Below, piece by piece: positions 9,177-17,936 of a stretch of DNA of 64,000 nucleotides; positions within the stretch are counted from its first letter, which is position 1, and the number at the start of each line of letters is the position of its first letter. The stretch is taken from assembly GCF_014654365.1 (NCBI RefSeq), contig NZ_BNAY01000003.1, positions 806,001-870,000 of the forward strand, read 5' to 3'. The stretch comes from Amycolatopsis oliviviridis. GTDB taxonomy: Bacteria; Actinomycetota; Actinomycetes; Mycobacteriales; Pseudonocardiaceae. The notes under the pieces are model-generated. The model was given only the letters and a program-made list of their open reading frames with translations. It had not been told where the DNA came from and ran no database searches. Both the position numbers and the translations under genes were made by a program.

Positions 9177-9773
9177 GTGACTGAAGCAGTACTTCCCGGG
9201 GCCGGCGAGCAGATCCTGCTCGCCGGCCTTGGCAATCCTGGCCCCCAATACGCGGGCAACCGGCACAACGTCGGCTTCATGGTGCTCGACGGACTCGCCG
9301 GCCGCGTCGGCGGCAAGTTCAAAGCCCACAAGAGCGGCGCCGAAGTCCTCGAAGGCAGGCTCGCGGGGCAACGGGTGGTCCTGGTCAAGCCGCGCTCGTA
9401 CATGAACCTCTCCGGCGGCCCCGTCGTGGGCGCGGCCAGGTTCTACAAGATCCCTCCGGCCGGTGTCGTGGTCGTCCACGACGAGCTGGACGTCGACTTC
9501 GGCGCGCTCAAGATGAAACTGGGCGGCGGTGACAACGGGCACAACGGTCTCCGCTCGATCACCAAATCCCTGGGCACGAAGGACTATTACCGCGTCCGTT
9601 TCGGCGTCGGCCGCCCTCCGGGACGGCAGGACCCGGCGGATTTCGTGCTGAAAGACTTCTCGACGGTCGAACGCAAAGAACTCGCTTTCGAGATCGATCG
9701 TTGCGCCGACGCCGTTGAAGCGCTTATCGGCACCGGCCTCGCCGCGGCTCAGAACACCTTCCACGCTGGGTGA
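9177..9773 (+). CDS. pth: peptidyl-tRNA hydrolase
   Basis: Pth cleaves peptidyl-tRNAs released from stalled ribosomes, recycling tRNA. The 198-residue protein has the full set of conserved motifs: LAGLGNPG at the N-terminus, the catalytic His in [27 protein letters not shown] and [12 protein letters not shown]. It starts at GTG 9177, 10 bp after rplY, so both are read from one transcript. Confidence 0.97.
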   Translation: MTEAVLPGAGEQILLAGLGNPGPQYAGNRHNVGFMVLDGLAGRVGGKFKAHKSGAEVLEGRLAGQRVVLVKPRSYMNLSGGPVVGAARFYKIPPAGVVVVHDELDVDFGALKMKLGGGDNGHNGLRSITKSLGTKDYYRVRFGVGRPPGRQDPADFVLKDFSTVERKELAFEIDRCADAVEALIGTGLAAAQNTFHAG

Positions 9774-9931
9774 ACCCGCTCACATGGCGGTGCGTTACAC
9801 CTCGTCACTCGAAGGCGTTTCACCACGCCCCTGATCGAGTCGTGGAATAGCGCGGGCTCTTCCGGGGAACTCTCAAACCCGTTAGGACGGAATGCGGAGA
9901 TCGCATTCCCCACCGAACCGGAGAGAGTTTC

Positions 9932-10291
9932 ATGTCGTTTACGGCCGAAGACATCACCGGCGCCACTTTCCCGAACGCCCCGATCGGGCGGCGCGGATAC
10001 GCCAAGCACGAGGTCGACGCGTTCCTGGAACGGATCGCGGACACGATCTCGGACCGGGACGACCTGACGGCCGCCGAGGTCCATCACGTCATGTTCTCGC
10101 GTCCGTTGATCGGGAAACGCGGCTACGACGAACGCGAAGTCGACGAGTTCCTCGACAAGATCGAAGAGCAGCTGGCCCACCGAACCGGCCAGCAGGTACT
10201 CAGCGTGCCCGGCGCGCGTGAACAGGATCAGGCGACTTCCGAACGCGCCGTCCCGGACCACCGTCCCGTCGAGTTCCTGCGGGAGCGCTAG
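9932..10291 (+). CDS. small protein with two DivIVA-domain repeats (first of a tandem pair)
   Basis: The 119-residue protein holds two copies of the short DivIVA signature, an aromatic residue plus (I/L)GxRGYxxxEVDxFLxxI: one at about residues 13-37 ([19 protein letters not shown]) and one at about 55-80 ([19 protein letters not shown]). A charged C-terminal tail follows. It is far shorter than Wag31/DivIVA (~260-350 aa) and has no long coiled coil. The repeat is known from actinobacterial DivIVA-domain proteins, where it is linked to membrane curvature or polar binding. A specific role here is unknown. The downstream gene encodes a paralogue and overlaps by 1 nt. A GGAGAG site precedes the ATG. 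Confidence 0.8.
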   Translation: MSFTAEDITGATFPNAPIGRRGYAKHEVDAFLERIADTISDRDDLTAAEVHHVMFSRPLIGKRGYDEREVDEFLDKIEEQLAHRTGQQVLSVPGAREQDQATSERAVPDHRPVEFLRER

Positions 10292-10620
10292 TGCCCGTCA
10301 CCGCGTTCGAGGCGAGAACCCGGCAGTTCGACCGGGCGCCGATCGGCGCTCGGGGCTATCACGAACCCGCGGTCGACGCCTTCCTGGAACGGGTCGCGGC
10401 GACGCTCGACGGCGACGACGACCTGTCGGTTTCCGACGTCCACAACGTGGCGTTCGCCAAGGCGCCGCTCTCGAAACGAGGCTACGACCCCGCAGCCGTC
10501 GACGCGTTCCTCCGGGACGTGGAGGGCACGCTGGCCGGGCTCTCCCGGTCTGCCGACTACTACATAGCACCGGCCCTGGAACACACTCATTCCCGCAAGC
10601 CGCTCTGGCGACGCCGCTGA
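10291..10620 (+). CDS. small protein with two DivIVA-domain repeats (second of a tandem pair)
   Basis: This 109-residue paralogue of the preceding product again contains two DivIVA-type repeats: FDRAPIGARGYHEPAVDAF at about residues 13-31 and FAKAPLSKRGYDPAAVDAF at about 52-70. The C-terminus is short and basic (KPLWRRR), possibly for membrane or partner contact. It starts at GTG 10291, the last base of the preceding TAG stop, so translation is coupled. The pair most likely arose by tandem duplication. A strong hairpin at 10643-10671 follows. Confidence 0.78.
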   Translation: MPVTAFEARTRQFDRAPIGARGYHEPAVDAFLERVAATLDGDDDLSVSDVHNVAFAKAPLSKRGYDPAAVDAFLRDVEGTLAGLSRSADYYIAPALEHTHSRKPLWRRR

Positions 10621-10642
10621 CTCACGGGAGGTGCCGCAAAGC

Positions 10643-10671
10643 GCCGGGCCCGCGTTACCCGCGGGCCCGGC
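10643..10671. terminator. bidirectional hairpin terminator between convergent genes
   Basis: A perfect 12-bp GC-rich stem (10643-10654 with 10660-10671) closes a 5-nt loop. It lies between the DivIVA-like pair on the + strand and the convergent acyl-AMP ligase gene on the - strand, ending 10 bp before the latter's stop codon. It can serve both strands. Confidence 0.8.
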
Positions 10672-10680
10672 TCTTCCGTC

Positions 10681-12372
10681 TCAGCCGGCCGCCGCGTTCT
10701 TGGCGATCTTGTCCGCGAACTGGGTGGCCGTCGCGGCCCGCTTCACCTTGCCGGAAGGCGTCTTGGGCAGGCTTCCCGCCGGAAGCACCACCACCGCGAA
10801 GGGCCGCATGTCGACCGCGCCTCGTACCTTGGCCGCGACCTCCTTCGCCAGCGCCTTCTCCGTTTCCGGGTCCCCCGCTAGTTTCGATTCGACGACGACG
10901 GCGAACCGCTCCCGGCGGCTGCCGGCGTCGATCCGCACGGCCACGGCGTTCCCCGCCCGGACCCCTTCGACCGACGTCGCCGCCCGCTCGATATCGGTCG
11001 GGTACAGGTTCCGGCCGCCCATGATGATGACGTCCTTGCGTCGGCCGCAGATCACGATCATGCCGTCGACCAGGTAACCAAGGTCGCCGGTGAGCAGCCA
11101 GCCACTCTCGTCCTGTGTCGCGAGCGGGCCTTCCATGGTCAGGTACCCCGGTGTCACGGCCTCACCGCGCAGCCGGATCTCCCCGACCTGGCGCTCTCCG
11201 AGCACCGTGCCCTTGTCGTCGACGATCTCGGCCTCAAGGCCGTCGAGCGGTGGCCCGAGCACCGCGAAGGACCGGACTTCGTCGGTTCCGCGACGCGGGT
11301 CGTCCTCGGGGACCGGCACCGCACGGTTGTCAGCCTCGAGCGCGTCGGCTTCGACGACGTCCAGTGTCAGTCCGGTGAACAACGGCGCGAACGAAACCGC
11401 GAGAGTCGCCTCGGCCATGCCGTAGGCAGGGAAAACGCATTCGGCGGGCATCTTGAACCGCGCCCCGGCCTCGACGAACGTCTGCACGGCGGTTTCGTCG
11501 ATCGGCTCGGCACCGTTCAGCGCGATCCGCAGCTTCGAGAGGTCGTACGCGCCGTCGTCCTCGACACGGGCCATCCGCCTGCCCACGATCGCGTACGCGA
11601 AGTTCGGCGCGGCCGTGGTCGTGCCGTTGTACTTGCTGATCAGCTGCGGCCAGATCAACGGTCCCGACAGGAACTCGAGCGGCGTGATCTTGACGAGTTC
11701 GACGCCGAACGTCATCGGGACCGTCAGGAAGCCGACCATCCCCATGTCGTGGAAGGTGGGCAGCCACGAAACCATCACGTCGACGTCGAAGTCGAACTCG
11801 GCGCGTTCGACCATCGCCTTGACATTCGAGTACAGGTTTCCGTAGGTGATCTGCACGGCCTTCGGATCGGCCGTCGATCCACTGGTCAGCTGCAGGAGAG
11901 CGGTGTCGGACTCGGCCGTCGGCACGGGCTCCGCCAGCGGTTCGGCCTCGAGCAGCTCCGTGATCACCTGGAAGGCGATGCCGTGCTCGGTGAGCACCGG
12001 CCCCAGCTGGTCGAACGGCTCACCGAGCAGGACCAAGCCGGAACCGATCATCCGCAGCACCCGAACGGTGTCCTCGGCCCATTCGGCGAGGTCGGTGCGC
12101 TGGGTCGGCTGGTGCAGCATCGTCACGCTGCCACCGGCGAGCCACACCGCCTGCACCGTCGGCGCGATCAGCGACGGCGCCGCCGCCAGAACCGCCACCG
12201 CCTTCCCCGGCTCGAGCCCGGCCTTCACCAGGCCTCCGGCGACCCGCTTGGCCTGCTCGTGAATCTCGGCCCAGGTGCGCCGAACCGGCTCCTTGGGCTC
12301 CCCGGTGACCATTCCCCGCTGCTGACCTCGCCCCGCCGCGGTGGCGACGAGGGTGTCCACGAACCGACTCAT
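10681..12372 (-). CDS. fatty acyl-AMP ligase / acyl-CoA synthetase (Rv1013/FadD-like)
   Basis: The 563-residue enzyme belongs to the adenylate-forming superfamily. It has the phosphate loop LTSGSTADPKAVQ, the SWLPTFHDMGMVG motif typical of fatty acyl-AMP ligases and related FadD proteins, the AYGMAEATLAV core, the TGDLGYLVDG motif and the C-terminal catalytic lysine in PKTPSGKVKR. It should activate a fatty acid as acyl-AMP for transfer to CoA or a carrier protein. No PKS or NRPS gene is adjacent. The position matches Rv1013 (pks16, in fact an acyl ligase) between ispE and pth in M. tuberculosis. The ATG at 12372 is chosen because homologues start MSRF; a GTG three codons upstream is an alternative. 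Confidence 0.88.
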   Translation of the reverse strand: MSRFVDTLVATAAGRGQQRGMVTGEPKEPVRRTWAEIHEQAKRVAGGLVKAGLEPGKAVAVLAAAPSLIAPTVQAVWLAGGSVTMLHQPTQRTDLAEWAEDTVRVLRMIGSGLVLLGEPFDQLGPVLTEHGIAFQVITELLEAEPLAEPVPTAESDTALLQLTSGSTADPKAVQITYGNLYSNVKAMVERAEFDFDVDVMVSWLPTFHDMGMVGFLTVPMTFGVELVKITPLEFLSGPLIWPQLISKYNGTTTAAPNFAYAIVGRRMARVEDDGAYDLSKLRIALNGAEPIDETAVQTFVEAGARFKMPAECVFPAYGMAEATLAVSFAPLFTGLTLDVVEADALEADNRAVPVPEDDPRRGTDEVRSFAVLGPPLDGLEAEIVDDKGTVLGERQVGEIRLRGEAVTPGYLTMEGPLATQDESGWLLTGDLGYLVDGMIVICGRRKDVIIMGGRNLYPTDIERAATSVEGVRAGNAVAVRIDAGSRRERFAVVVESKLAGDPETEKALAKEVAAKVRGAVDMRPFAVVVLPAGSLPKTPSGKVKRAATATQFADKIAKNAAAG

Positions 12373-12423
12373 GCGCGTCACATTACTGTCCGCGCTGAAA
12401 GCTCCGCTCGCCGTCGAGTGAAC

Positions 12424-14196
12424 TCATTCGATCGCTTCGGAGGTCTCGAGCCATTGGGCCTCGACCTCCTCCTTCTCCGTTTCGACGGCCTTCAGTTCGG
12501 TGTTGAGCTCGATGAGCTTCGTCGGGTCGGTCGCCGCGGCGAGCAGCGCCGCGTGCAGCTTCTCTTCCTTCGCGTGCAACTGGTCGAGCTTGCGTTCGAG
12601 ACGGGACAGTTCCTTCTGCGCCGCCCGCTGCTCCGCGGCGCTCTTCTTGGGCGCGGCGGCCTGCCCGTTGCCCGGCTTCCGGTCGCCGCCGGCCTTCTCG
12701 AGGCTCTTGGCGCGCCGATCCAGGTACTCCTCGATGCCGCCCGGCAGGTGAGTCACCTGTCCGTCCCCGAACAGGGCGACGATGGTGTCACAGACGCGTT
12801 CCACCAGGTACCGGTCGTGCGAAACGACGACGAGGCTGCCCGGCCACGAATCGAGCAGATCTTCCAGCTGCTGCAGAGTGTCGATGTCGAGATCGTTCGT
12901 CGGTTCGTCGAGCAGCAGCACGTTGGGCTCGGCCATCAGGAGCCGGCACAGCTGCAGACGACGCCGTTCACCGCCGGATAGGTCTTCGACCGGCGTCCAC
13001 TGCCTCGACGCGGGGAACCCCAGCTTTTCGGCCAGCTGCGAAGCGGAGAGCTCCTGCTTGCCGAACACAACCCGGCCTGAGACCTCTTCGATCGCCTGCA
13101 GCACGCGCAGGTCACCCGGAAGATCGTCGAGCTCCTGCCGCAGGTGCGCGAGGCTGACCGTCTTGCCCTGGATACGTCGCCCCGTCTCGGGCTCCCTGTC
13201 GCCACCGAGCAGCTTGAGCAGGGTCGTCTTACCCGACCCGTTGACGCCGACCAGGCCGATCCGATCACCGGGCCCGATCCGCCACGTGACGTGATCGAGC
13301 AGGGTGCGATCGCCGACGGTCAACGAGGCGTCCTCGACCTCCAGCACGGTCTTCCCCAGCCGGCGGCGGGCGAACGCCTGCAGTTCGACCGAATCACGTG
13401 GCTCCGGCACGTCGGAGATCAGGGCTTCCGCCGCCTCGACGCGGTAGCGCGGCTTCGAGGTCCTGGCCTGCGGGCCGCGTCGCAGCCACGCGAGTTCCTT
13501 GCGTGCCAGGTTCTGTCGCTTCTCTTCGGCCGTCGCAGCCAACCTCGCCCGTTCGGCCCGCGCGAAGATCCAGTCCGCGTAGCCTCCTTCGTACTGTTCG
13601 ACACGACCGCCGGTGACCTCCCAGGTCACGCTCGCGACCGTGTCGAGGAACCACCGGTCGTGGGTGACCACCACGACCGCGATCTTGCGGTTGAGCAGGT
13701 GATCCGCGAGCCAGCGCACACCTTCGACGTCGAGGTGGTTGGTCGGCTCGTCGAGGACCACGAGATCCAGTTCACCGGTGAGGGCGGCCGCCAGCGCCAC
13801 CCGCCGGCGTTCACCACCGGACAGGTTCGCCGTCGCCTTTTCCAGGCCCAGAGCGGTGACACCCAGACCGTCCATAATGGACCTGACACGTGCGTCAGCG
13901 GCCCACTCGTGCTCAGCACCGTAGCGCTCCAGCACGACATCTCCGACCGTGCTGCCGGCGGGGAGTTCGGTCCGCTGGGTGACCACTGCCATCCGCAGGC
14001 CACGGACTTGACTCACACGTCCCGTATCCGGCTCACTGATCCCCGCGAGGACCTCGAGCAGTGTCGTCTTCCCGCCCCCGTTGAGACCGACGACGCCGAT
14101 GCGCTGTCCTTCCGCCACACCGAGCGAAACACCGTCGAGCAGCGGGCGCACCCCGAAGGACTTGCTCACCGACTCCAGGTTGACCAAGTTGGCCAT
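12424..14196 (-). CDS. ABC-F family ATPase (Uup/EttA-like)
   Basis: The 590-residue soluble protein has two ABC domains and no membrane segments. Walker A motifs are GLNGGGKTT (about residue 37) and GVNGSGKTT (about residue 325). Signature motifs are LSGGERRRV and LSGGERRRL, and Walker B segments are VVLDEPTNHLD and LLLDEPTNDLD. The linker between the domains, rich in Arg/Glu and aromatic residues, is the ABC-F P-site tRNA interaction motif region. The C-terminal 80 residues form a charged coiled coil like the Uup C-terminal domain. ABC-F proteins act on the ribosome in translation rescue or antibiotic protection. It is 66 bp downstream of ispE in the same direction and probably in its transcript. 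Confidence 0.93.
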   Translation of the reverse strand: MANLVNLESVSKSFGVRPLLDGVSLGVAEGQRIGVVGLNGGGKTTLLEVLAGISEPDTGRVSQVRGLRMAVVTQRTELPAGSTVGDVVLERYGAEHEWAADARVRSIMDGLGVTALGLEKATANLSGGERRRVALAAALTGELDLVVLDEPTNHLDVEGVRWLADHLLNRKIAVVVVTHDRWFLDTVASVTWEVTGGRVEQYEGGYADWIFARAERARLAATAEEKRQNLARKELAWLRRGPQARTSKPRYRVEAAEALISDVPEPRDSVELQAFARRRLGKTVLEVEDASLTVGDRTLLDHVTWRIGPGDRIGLVGVNGSGKTTLLKLLGGDREPETGRRIQGKTVSLAHLRQELDDLPGDLRVLQAIEEVSGRVVFGKQELSASQLAEKLGFPASRQWTPVEDLSGGERRRLQLCRLLMAEPNVLLLDEPTNDLDIDTLQQLEDLLDSWPGSLVVVSHDRYLVERVCDTIVALFGDGQVTHLPGGIEEYLDRRAKSLEKAGGDRKPGNGQAAAPKKSAAEQRAAQKELSRLERKLDQLHAKEEKLHAALLAAATDPTKLIELNTELKAVETEKEEVEAQWLETSEAIE

Positions 14197-14262
14197 GCCT
14201 CAGCCGATCCTTTCCCAAAGCTTGCACCACAACGAATTAGTCGATGTCCATTTCGGACACCC

Positions 14263-15228
14263 TCACGCGTGCACCCGGGGCGGCGCCGGCCTCGGCGCGT
14301 CGTCCCCGCCCACCAGCCGGGCCCCTGGCACCGGCCCGTGCGCGACGCGCACCGTGCGACAGACCCCCGCCCCAGACAATTCCGCGGCGACCTCGACGGC
14401 CGACTGGGCGTCCGCGCACAGGAAGGCGCAGGTCGGCCCGGATCCCGACACGGTGCCGGCGAGCGCACCCGCGTTCACACCGGCCCGCAACGTGCGGCGC
14501 AGTCCCGGACGCAACGAAACAGCGGCCGCCTGCAGGTCATTGCCGAGAAGCAGCGCCAGCTGGCGGGGGTCACCGGACGCCAGCGCCTCGACCACCGGAG
14601 TGTGCGAACCGATCCGCGGCGGGTTGCCTTCCTCACGCAACCTGTCCAGTTCGCCGAACACCCGCGGGGTCGAAAGCCCCCGCTGGTCGAAGGCCAGAAC
14701 CCAATGGAACGTGTGCCGGGACAGGACCGGCACCAGCTGTTCGCCCCGGCCGGTACCCAACGCTGTCCCACCGTAGAGCGCGAAAGGAACATCACTGCCG
14801 AGCTTCGCTGCGATACCCGCCAGTTCGTCTCGGGAGATTTCGAGCTTCCAAAGCGACGCGAGTCCCACCAGGGTCGCGGCCGCGTCAGCGCTGCCACCGG
14901 CCATTCCGCCCGCTACCGGGATGCCTTTGCGAAGCACTACCCGGACCTTGGACTCGCCGTCCGCCTTGCCGACGTGCGCCGCCAGCGCCTGCGCCGCCTT
15001 CCATGCGAGATTGTTGGCCCCGGTGGGCACGGAGCCCTCACCCTCGCCATAGACCTCGACGCCAGGGTCCTCGGTGACCGCGACGGTCACCTCGTCGGTC
15101 AGGGAAAGCGCCTGGAACACGGTCACCAGCTCGTGGTAGCCGTCCGGGCGTACGTCACCGACCGACAGGTGCAGGTTGACCTTGGCGGGAACCCTGACGG
15201 TTACTGGGGGCGGTACGACGGCGAGCAC
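14263..15228 (-). CDS. ispE: 4-diphosphocytidyl-2-C-methyl-D-erythritol kinase
   Basis: IspE phosphorylates CDP-methylerythritol in the MEP isoprenoid pathway. The 321-residue GHMP kinase has motif 1 [11 protein letters not shown] with the following [15 protein letters not shown], the ATP-binding motif 2 [17 protein letters not shown] and motif 3 [13 protein letters not shown]. The product length is normal. It lies downstream of rsmA as in M. tuberculosis (Rv1010-Rv1011), but here a metN-like gene has been inserted between the two. Confidence 0.96.
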   Translation of the reverse strand: MLAVVPPPVTVRVPAKVNLHLSVGDVRPDGYHELVTVFQALSLTDEVTVAVTEDPGVEVYGEGEGSVPTGANNLAWKAAQALAAHVGKADGESKVRVVLRKGIPVAGGMAGGSADAAATLVGLASLWKLEISRDELAGIAAKLGSDVPFALYGGTALGTGRGEQLVPVLSRHTFHWVLAFDQRGLSTPRVFGELDRLREEGNPPRIGSHTPVVEALASGDPRQLALLLGNDLQAAAVSLRPGLRRTLRAGVNAGALAGTVSGSGPTCAFLCADAQSAVEVAAELSGAGVCRTVRVAHGPVPGARLVGGDDAPRPAPPRVHA

Positions 15229-15297
15229 GAGTCAAGCCTACGTGGCCGCTCCACTTGTGCCGTCACCAGGAGAAAAGAGAACCGGACGAGTCAGACA

Positions 15298-15342
15298 CGA
15301 ACGGGCCGCCCCGGACGGATTTCGTCCTAAGCGGCCCGTTCG
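15298..15342 (-). terminator. hairpin terminator after the metN-like gene
   Basis: A 12-bp perfect stem (15298-15309 with 15331-15342) encloses an inner stem GGACG/CGTCC. It starts 9 bp beyond the stop of the metN-like gene and lies before ispE, so it may separate the riboswitch-controlled unit from ispE transcription. Confidence 0.7.
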
Positions 15343-15350
15343 CGGAGAGA

Positions 15351-16373
15351 TCAGGCAGCGACGCCCTGCGGTCCGCGGACCGGGTGAGTCACGTGGCCGC
15401 CGCGTTCGGCGATCCAAGCGAGGGCGGCGTCCGCGCGCTCACCGCGCACACCGAGACGGAACCGGCCCACAGGCGTGTCGCCGATCCGGGTCAGGCCGCC
15501 GCCGATGGTGGCGAGTTCGACGTCGAAGCGACCGGCGGCCTCCGGCAGCAGTGCGCCGACCGAAGCGAAACCGACGAGCACGACATCCACCGCGCGGTCG
15601 TACTTCGAGGCCTGCGCCCGGCCGGTCTCGATCGAGGGCAGCAGCGCCTGCGCGGTCCGGCTATTCGGGTCGGAGACCAGGTCGAGCACGGTTCCACGTT
15701 CGATGATCGCCCCGGCCTCGAGCACCGCGACGTCGTCGCAGATACGGCGGACAACGCCGGCGTCGGGGGTGGTGAGCAGCACGGTGACGCCGAGCTCGGC
15801 ACGCGCCCGGTCGAGCACGGTCAGGACCGCGCCGGACTCCTCGGGCTGCACACCCGCGGTCGGGTCGTCGGCCAAGAGCACGGACGGCCCGGCGGCCAGG
15901 GCCTTGGCGATGACCACCCGGCGGAGCTGCCCCTCGGACAGGTCGCCCGGCCGCTGCCCGGCTCGCGGGGTCAGCCCGACCAGGTCGAGAAGGTTGCCGA
16001 CCCGATTGCGGCGCTGTGGGCCGTCGAGGCCGAGCTGCTCGAGCGGTGACGCGATGTTGCCGGCGATGGTGCGCTCGGCGAGCAACTCCGGTTTGGTGCT
16101 CACGACACCGACCTGGCGACGGATTTCGCGCAGACGGCGTCCGTCGAGGGTCCCGGTGTTGAGGCCGTCGAGGCGGACGACGCCACGGTCGGGGCGCTCC
16201 TGGAGCCCGATGCAACGAGCGAGGGTCGACTTGCCGGAGCCGGCCGGACCGACGACTCCGAACAGCGAGCCAGCCTGGATGTCCACGCTCACATCGCGCA
16301 GGGCGACGACGGGATTTCCGTTGAGGGGAAAGGACTTGGACAGGTTTTCGACAGTGATCACGAAAGGCTCCAT
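15351..16373 (-). CDS. metN: MetN-like methionine ABC transporter ATP-binding protein with NIL domain
   Basis: The 340-residue ATPase has Walker A GPAGSGKST, the signature LSEGQLRRV, Walker B VLLADDPTAG and a C-terminal ~75-residue domain (from about residue 262, DRAVDVVLVGF) of the NIL type. NIL domains bind methionine and inhibit MetNI transport. It should energise uptake of methionine or its derivatives. The upstream SAM-type riboswitch supports a sulfur amino acid role. Neither a MetI permease nor a MetQ binding protein lies beside it, so partners must be elsewhere or the protein works differently. The ATG at 16373 is chosen because ABC homology starts at ITVENLSKSF; an in-frame start at 16493 would add 40 unrelated residues. 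The signature LSEGQ differs slightly from LSGGQ. Confidence 0.82.
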   Translation of the reverse strand: MEPFVITVENLSKSFPLNGNPVVALRDVSVDIQAGSLFGVVGPAGSGKSTLARCIGLQERPDRGVVRLDGLNTGTLDGRRLREIRRQVGVVSTKPELLAERTIAGNIASPLEQLGLDGPQRRNRVGNLLDLVGLTPRAGQRPGDLSEGQLRRVVIAKALAAGPSVLLADDPTAGVQPEESGAVLTVLDRARAELGVTVLLTTPDAGVVRRICDDVAVLEAGAIIERGTVLDLVSDPNSRTAQALLPSIETGRAQASKYDRAVDVVLVGFASVGALLPEAAGRFDVELATIGGGLTRIGDTPVGRFRLGVRGERADAALAWIAERGGHVTHPVRGPQGVAA

Positions 16374-16409
16374 GCAAATGGGGCGCTGCTTCTTTCGAGC
16401 GCGCCAACC

Positions 16410-16438
16410 GTCACCGAGTGACCGTCCGGAACGGACGG
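16410..16438 (-). promoter_or_regulatory. paired hairpins in the metN leader, candidate expression platform
   Basis: Two adjacent stems lie between the riboswitch aptamer and the metN start: GTCAC/GTGAC (16410-16422) and CCGTCCG/CGGACGG with a 3-nt loop (16422-16438). There is no U-tract on the - strand, so control by intrinsic termination is not proven; Rho or translational control is possible. Confidence 0.4.
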
Positions 16439-16564
16439 GATTCAGAGGTAAGGGAAAAGACTCAGGCAGTAACGGTGGAGCGTCGACACGCACTTACCGT
16501 GCGGCGACCTTCATCGACGACACGTCGCCTGGTCAGCAGGAGCGGGTGGGTGACCCTGTTCATT

Positions 16565-16660
16565 AGGCACAGCCTCCATCGGTCCTGGCGGTAGCACCTG
16601 CCCTGTGGAGGGTGGTTGCTGCGACTTCGGCGAGCCAGGTCTCTCAGTCGCTCGGGATGG
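16565..16660 (-). ncRNA. SAM riboswitch (SAM-I/SAM-IV clan, P4 absent)
   Basis: Read on the - strand, the element contains the conserved SAM-aptamer core. P1 is CCATC/GATGG (16656-16660 with 16576-16580). A P2 CGAC/GTCG carries a kink-turn with GAGAGA and CCGAA. AGCAACC and GGTGCTACC are the conserved J2/3-P3 residues, and P3 is CCCT/AGGG. The loop sequence CCTGGC pairs perfectly with GCCAGG, giving the pseudoknot. Only about three nucleotides separate the pseudoknot strand from P1, so the SAM-I P4 hairpin is missing. A small hairpin AGGC/GCCT (16565-16575) follows P1 as P5 does in SAM-IV. It controls the metN-like gene 190 nt downstream. Confidence 0.85.
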
Positions 16661-16667
16661 CTCACTG

Positions 16668-16697
16668 AGTAAAACCGATCCCACTAGATGAAAGCAA
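16668..16697 (-). promoter_or_regulatory. possible promoter of the riboswitch-metN transcript
   Basis: On the - strand TTGCTT (16692-16697) and TTTACT (16668-16673) are spaced 18 bp apart and sit directly upstream of the aptamer, a reasonable sigma-70 type arrangement. The rest of the 16674-16908 stretch up to the rsmA stop shows no supported gene. Confidence 0.35.
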
Positions 16698-16908
16698 GCG
16701 CGTAGGCGCAGATCACACGTCTGGTCGCGTCCATGATACAGGATTGGCTGCCCATATTTTGAGACAACCGTGAGCATACTCGTGCTACAGCAAGGCCCCT
16801 GCCTGCGAAGACAGGTTGCGATCACGCAGATCCAGGAGAGGATTATGCGGTCGTGCTGACATCGGCCAGACCGCGTTCGCGCGGCGCCGGTCACACCTGC
16901 GGAGGTGG

Positions 16909-17745
16909 TCAGCCGGCCGCTGCGGCGATACGAGCGAACTGATGGACGTCCAGCTGCTCGCCACGGGTCTTGGGGTCGATACCCGCCTTCTCGAGCAACT
17001 CTCCCGCCCGTTCGGCGGAACCCGCCCATGACGCCAATGCCGCTCGCAGCGTCTTCCGACGCTGCGAGAAGGCGGCGTCGACCACCGCGAACAACCGCTC
17101 CCGCTCCACGGACGACACCACGTCACCCCGCTCGAAAGCGACCAGAGCGGAGTCCACGTTCGGCACGGGCCAGAAAACCGCGCGAGGAACCGCCGCGACC
17201 TTGCGCGCCTTGCCGTACCACGCGAGCTTGACGCTGGGCACGCCGTAGGTCCGGCTCCCCGGACCGGCCGCCATCCGGTCCGCGACCTCGGTCTGGACCA
17301 TTACCAGACCGCTGGTCAACGACGGCAGCTCGGCGAGCAGGTGCAGCACGACGGGAACGGCGACGTTGTACGGCAGATTCGCGACGAGCGCGGTCGGCTG
17401 CGCGGGCAGGTCGTCCGCCATGATCCGCAAAGCGTCCGCCCCGACGACCTTCAGCCGCTCGGCCCCGCCTCGCTCGGCCGCGGTGGTCGGCAGCCGCCCA
17501 GCCAGCACGGAATCGATTTCGACCGCGACGACCTCGGCACCGGTCGCGAGCAGCCCGAGCGTCAGCGAGCCGAGCCCCGGCCCGACTTCCAGCACGACGT
17601 CACCTTCGCCGATCCTCGAAAGGTCGACGATGCGGCGCACGGTGTTGGGATCGTGCACGAAATTCTGGCCGAGCTTCTTGGTCGGACGCACGTCCAGCTC
17701 GGCCGCCAGCGCCCTGATCTCCGCAGGCCCGAGCAGTTCAGTCAC
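16909..17745 (-). CDS. rsmA: 16S rRNA (adenine1518/1519-N6) dimethyltransferase
   Basis: RsmA/KsgA dimethylates two adenines in the 3' hairpin of 16S rRNA late in 30S assembly. The 278-residue protein has the SAM-binding motif [15 protein letters not shown], the acidic post-strand residue [10 protein letters not shown], the catalytic NLPYNVAVP motif, and the C-terminal [10 protein letters not shown] segment. The GTG at 17745 is taken because homologues begin close to the [20 protein letters not shown] segment. An upstream ATG at 17805 would add 20 residues ([12 protein letters not shown]...) with no similarity. In M. tuberculosis it directly follows rpfB; here a DUF222 gene on the other strand separates them. 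Confidence 0.96.
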   Translation of the reverse strand: MTELLGPAEIRALAAELDVRPTKKLGQNFVHDPNTVRRIVDLSRIGEGDVVLEVGPGLGSLTLGLLATGAEVVAVEIDSVLAGRLPTTAAERGGAERLKVVGADALRIMADDLPAQPTALVANLPYNVAVPVVLHLLAELPSLTSGLVMVQTEVADRMAAGPGSRTYGVPSVKLAWYGKARKVAAVPRAVFWPVPNVDSALVAFERGDVVSSVERERLFAVVDAAFSQRRKTLRAALASWAGSAERAGELLEKAGIDPKTRGEQLDVHQFARIAAAAG

Positions 17746-17936
17746 CCGCTGATCGTAGCCAGCCCTCTTGCGCCCCGGCTGGCGGCCGCAACTCGCCCCC
17801 ATCACCCTTCCGACGGTTCCGATCTACCCGCATCCCACGCAAGGGTGATCGGCGTGGATTCGAGCCGCCGGAGCGTAATGATCATCCACCCGATCGATAC
17901 CGTGCACTCGTTCGAATCTGGCCCGACAATCGAGGG

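Noticed and set aside
9855-9880. ECF-type promoter (GGAAC ... CGTT) upstream of the mini-DivIVA pair
   Set aside because: The spacing between the two elements is about 10 bp, too short for -35/-10 of an ECF sigma factor (about 15-17 bp).
16374-16493. 40-residue N-terminal extension of the metN-like protein
   Set aside because: The added residues do not resemble MetN and would cover the hairpins of the leader; the ATG at 16373 gives the normal ABC start.
16511-17029. open frame on the - strand across the metN leader and rsmA 3' end
   Set aside because: It runs through the riboswitch aptamer and the end of rsmA in another frame and has no protein-like features.
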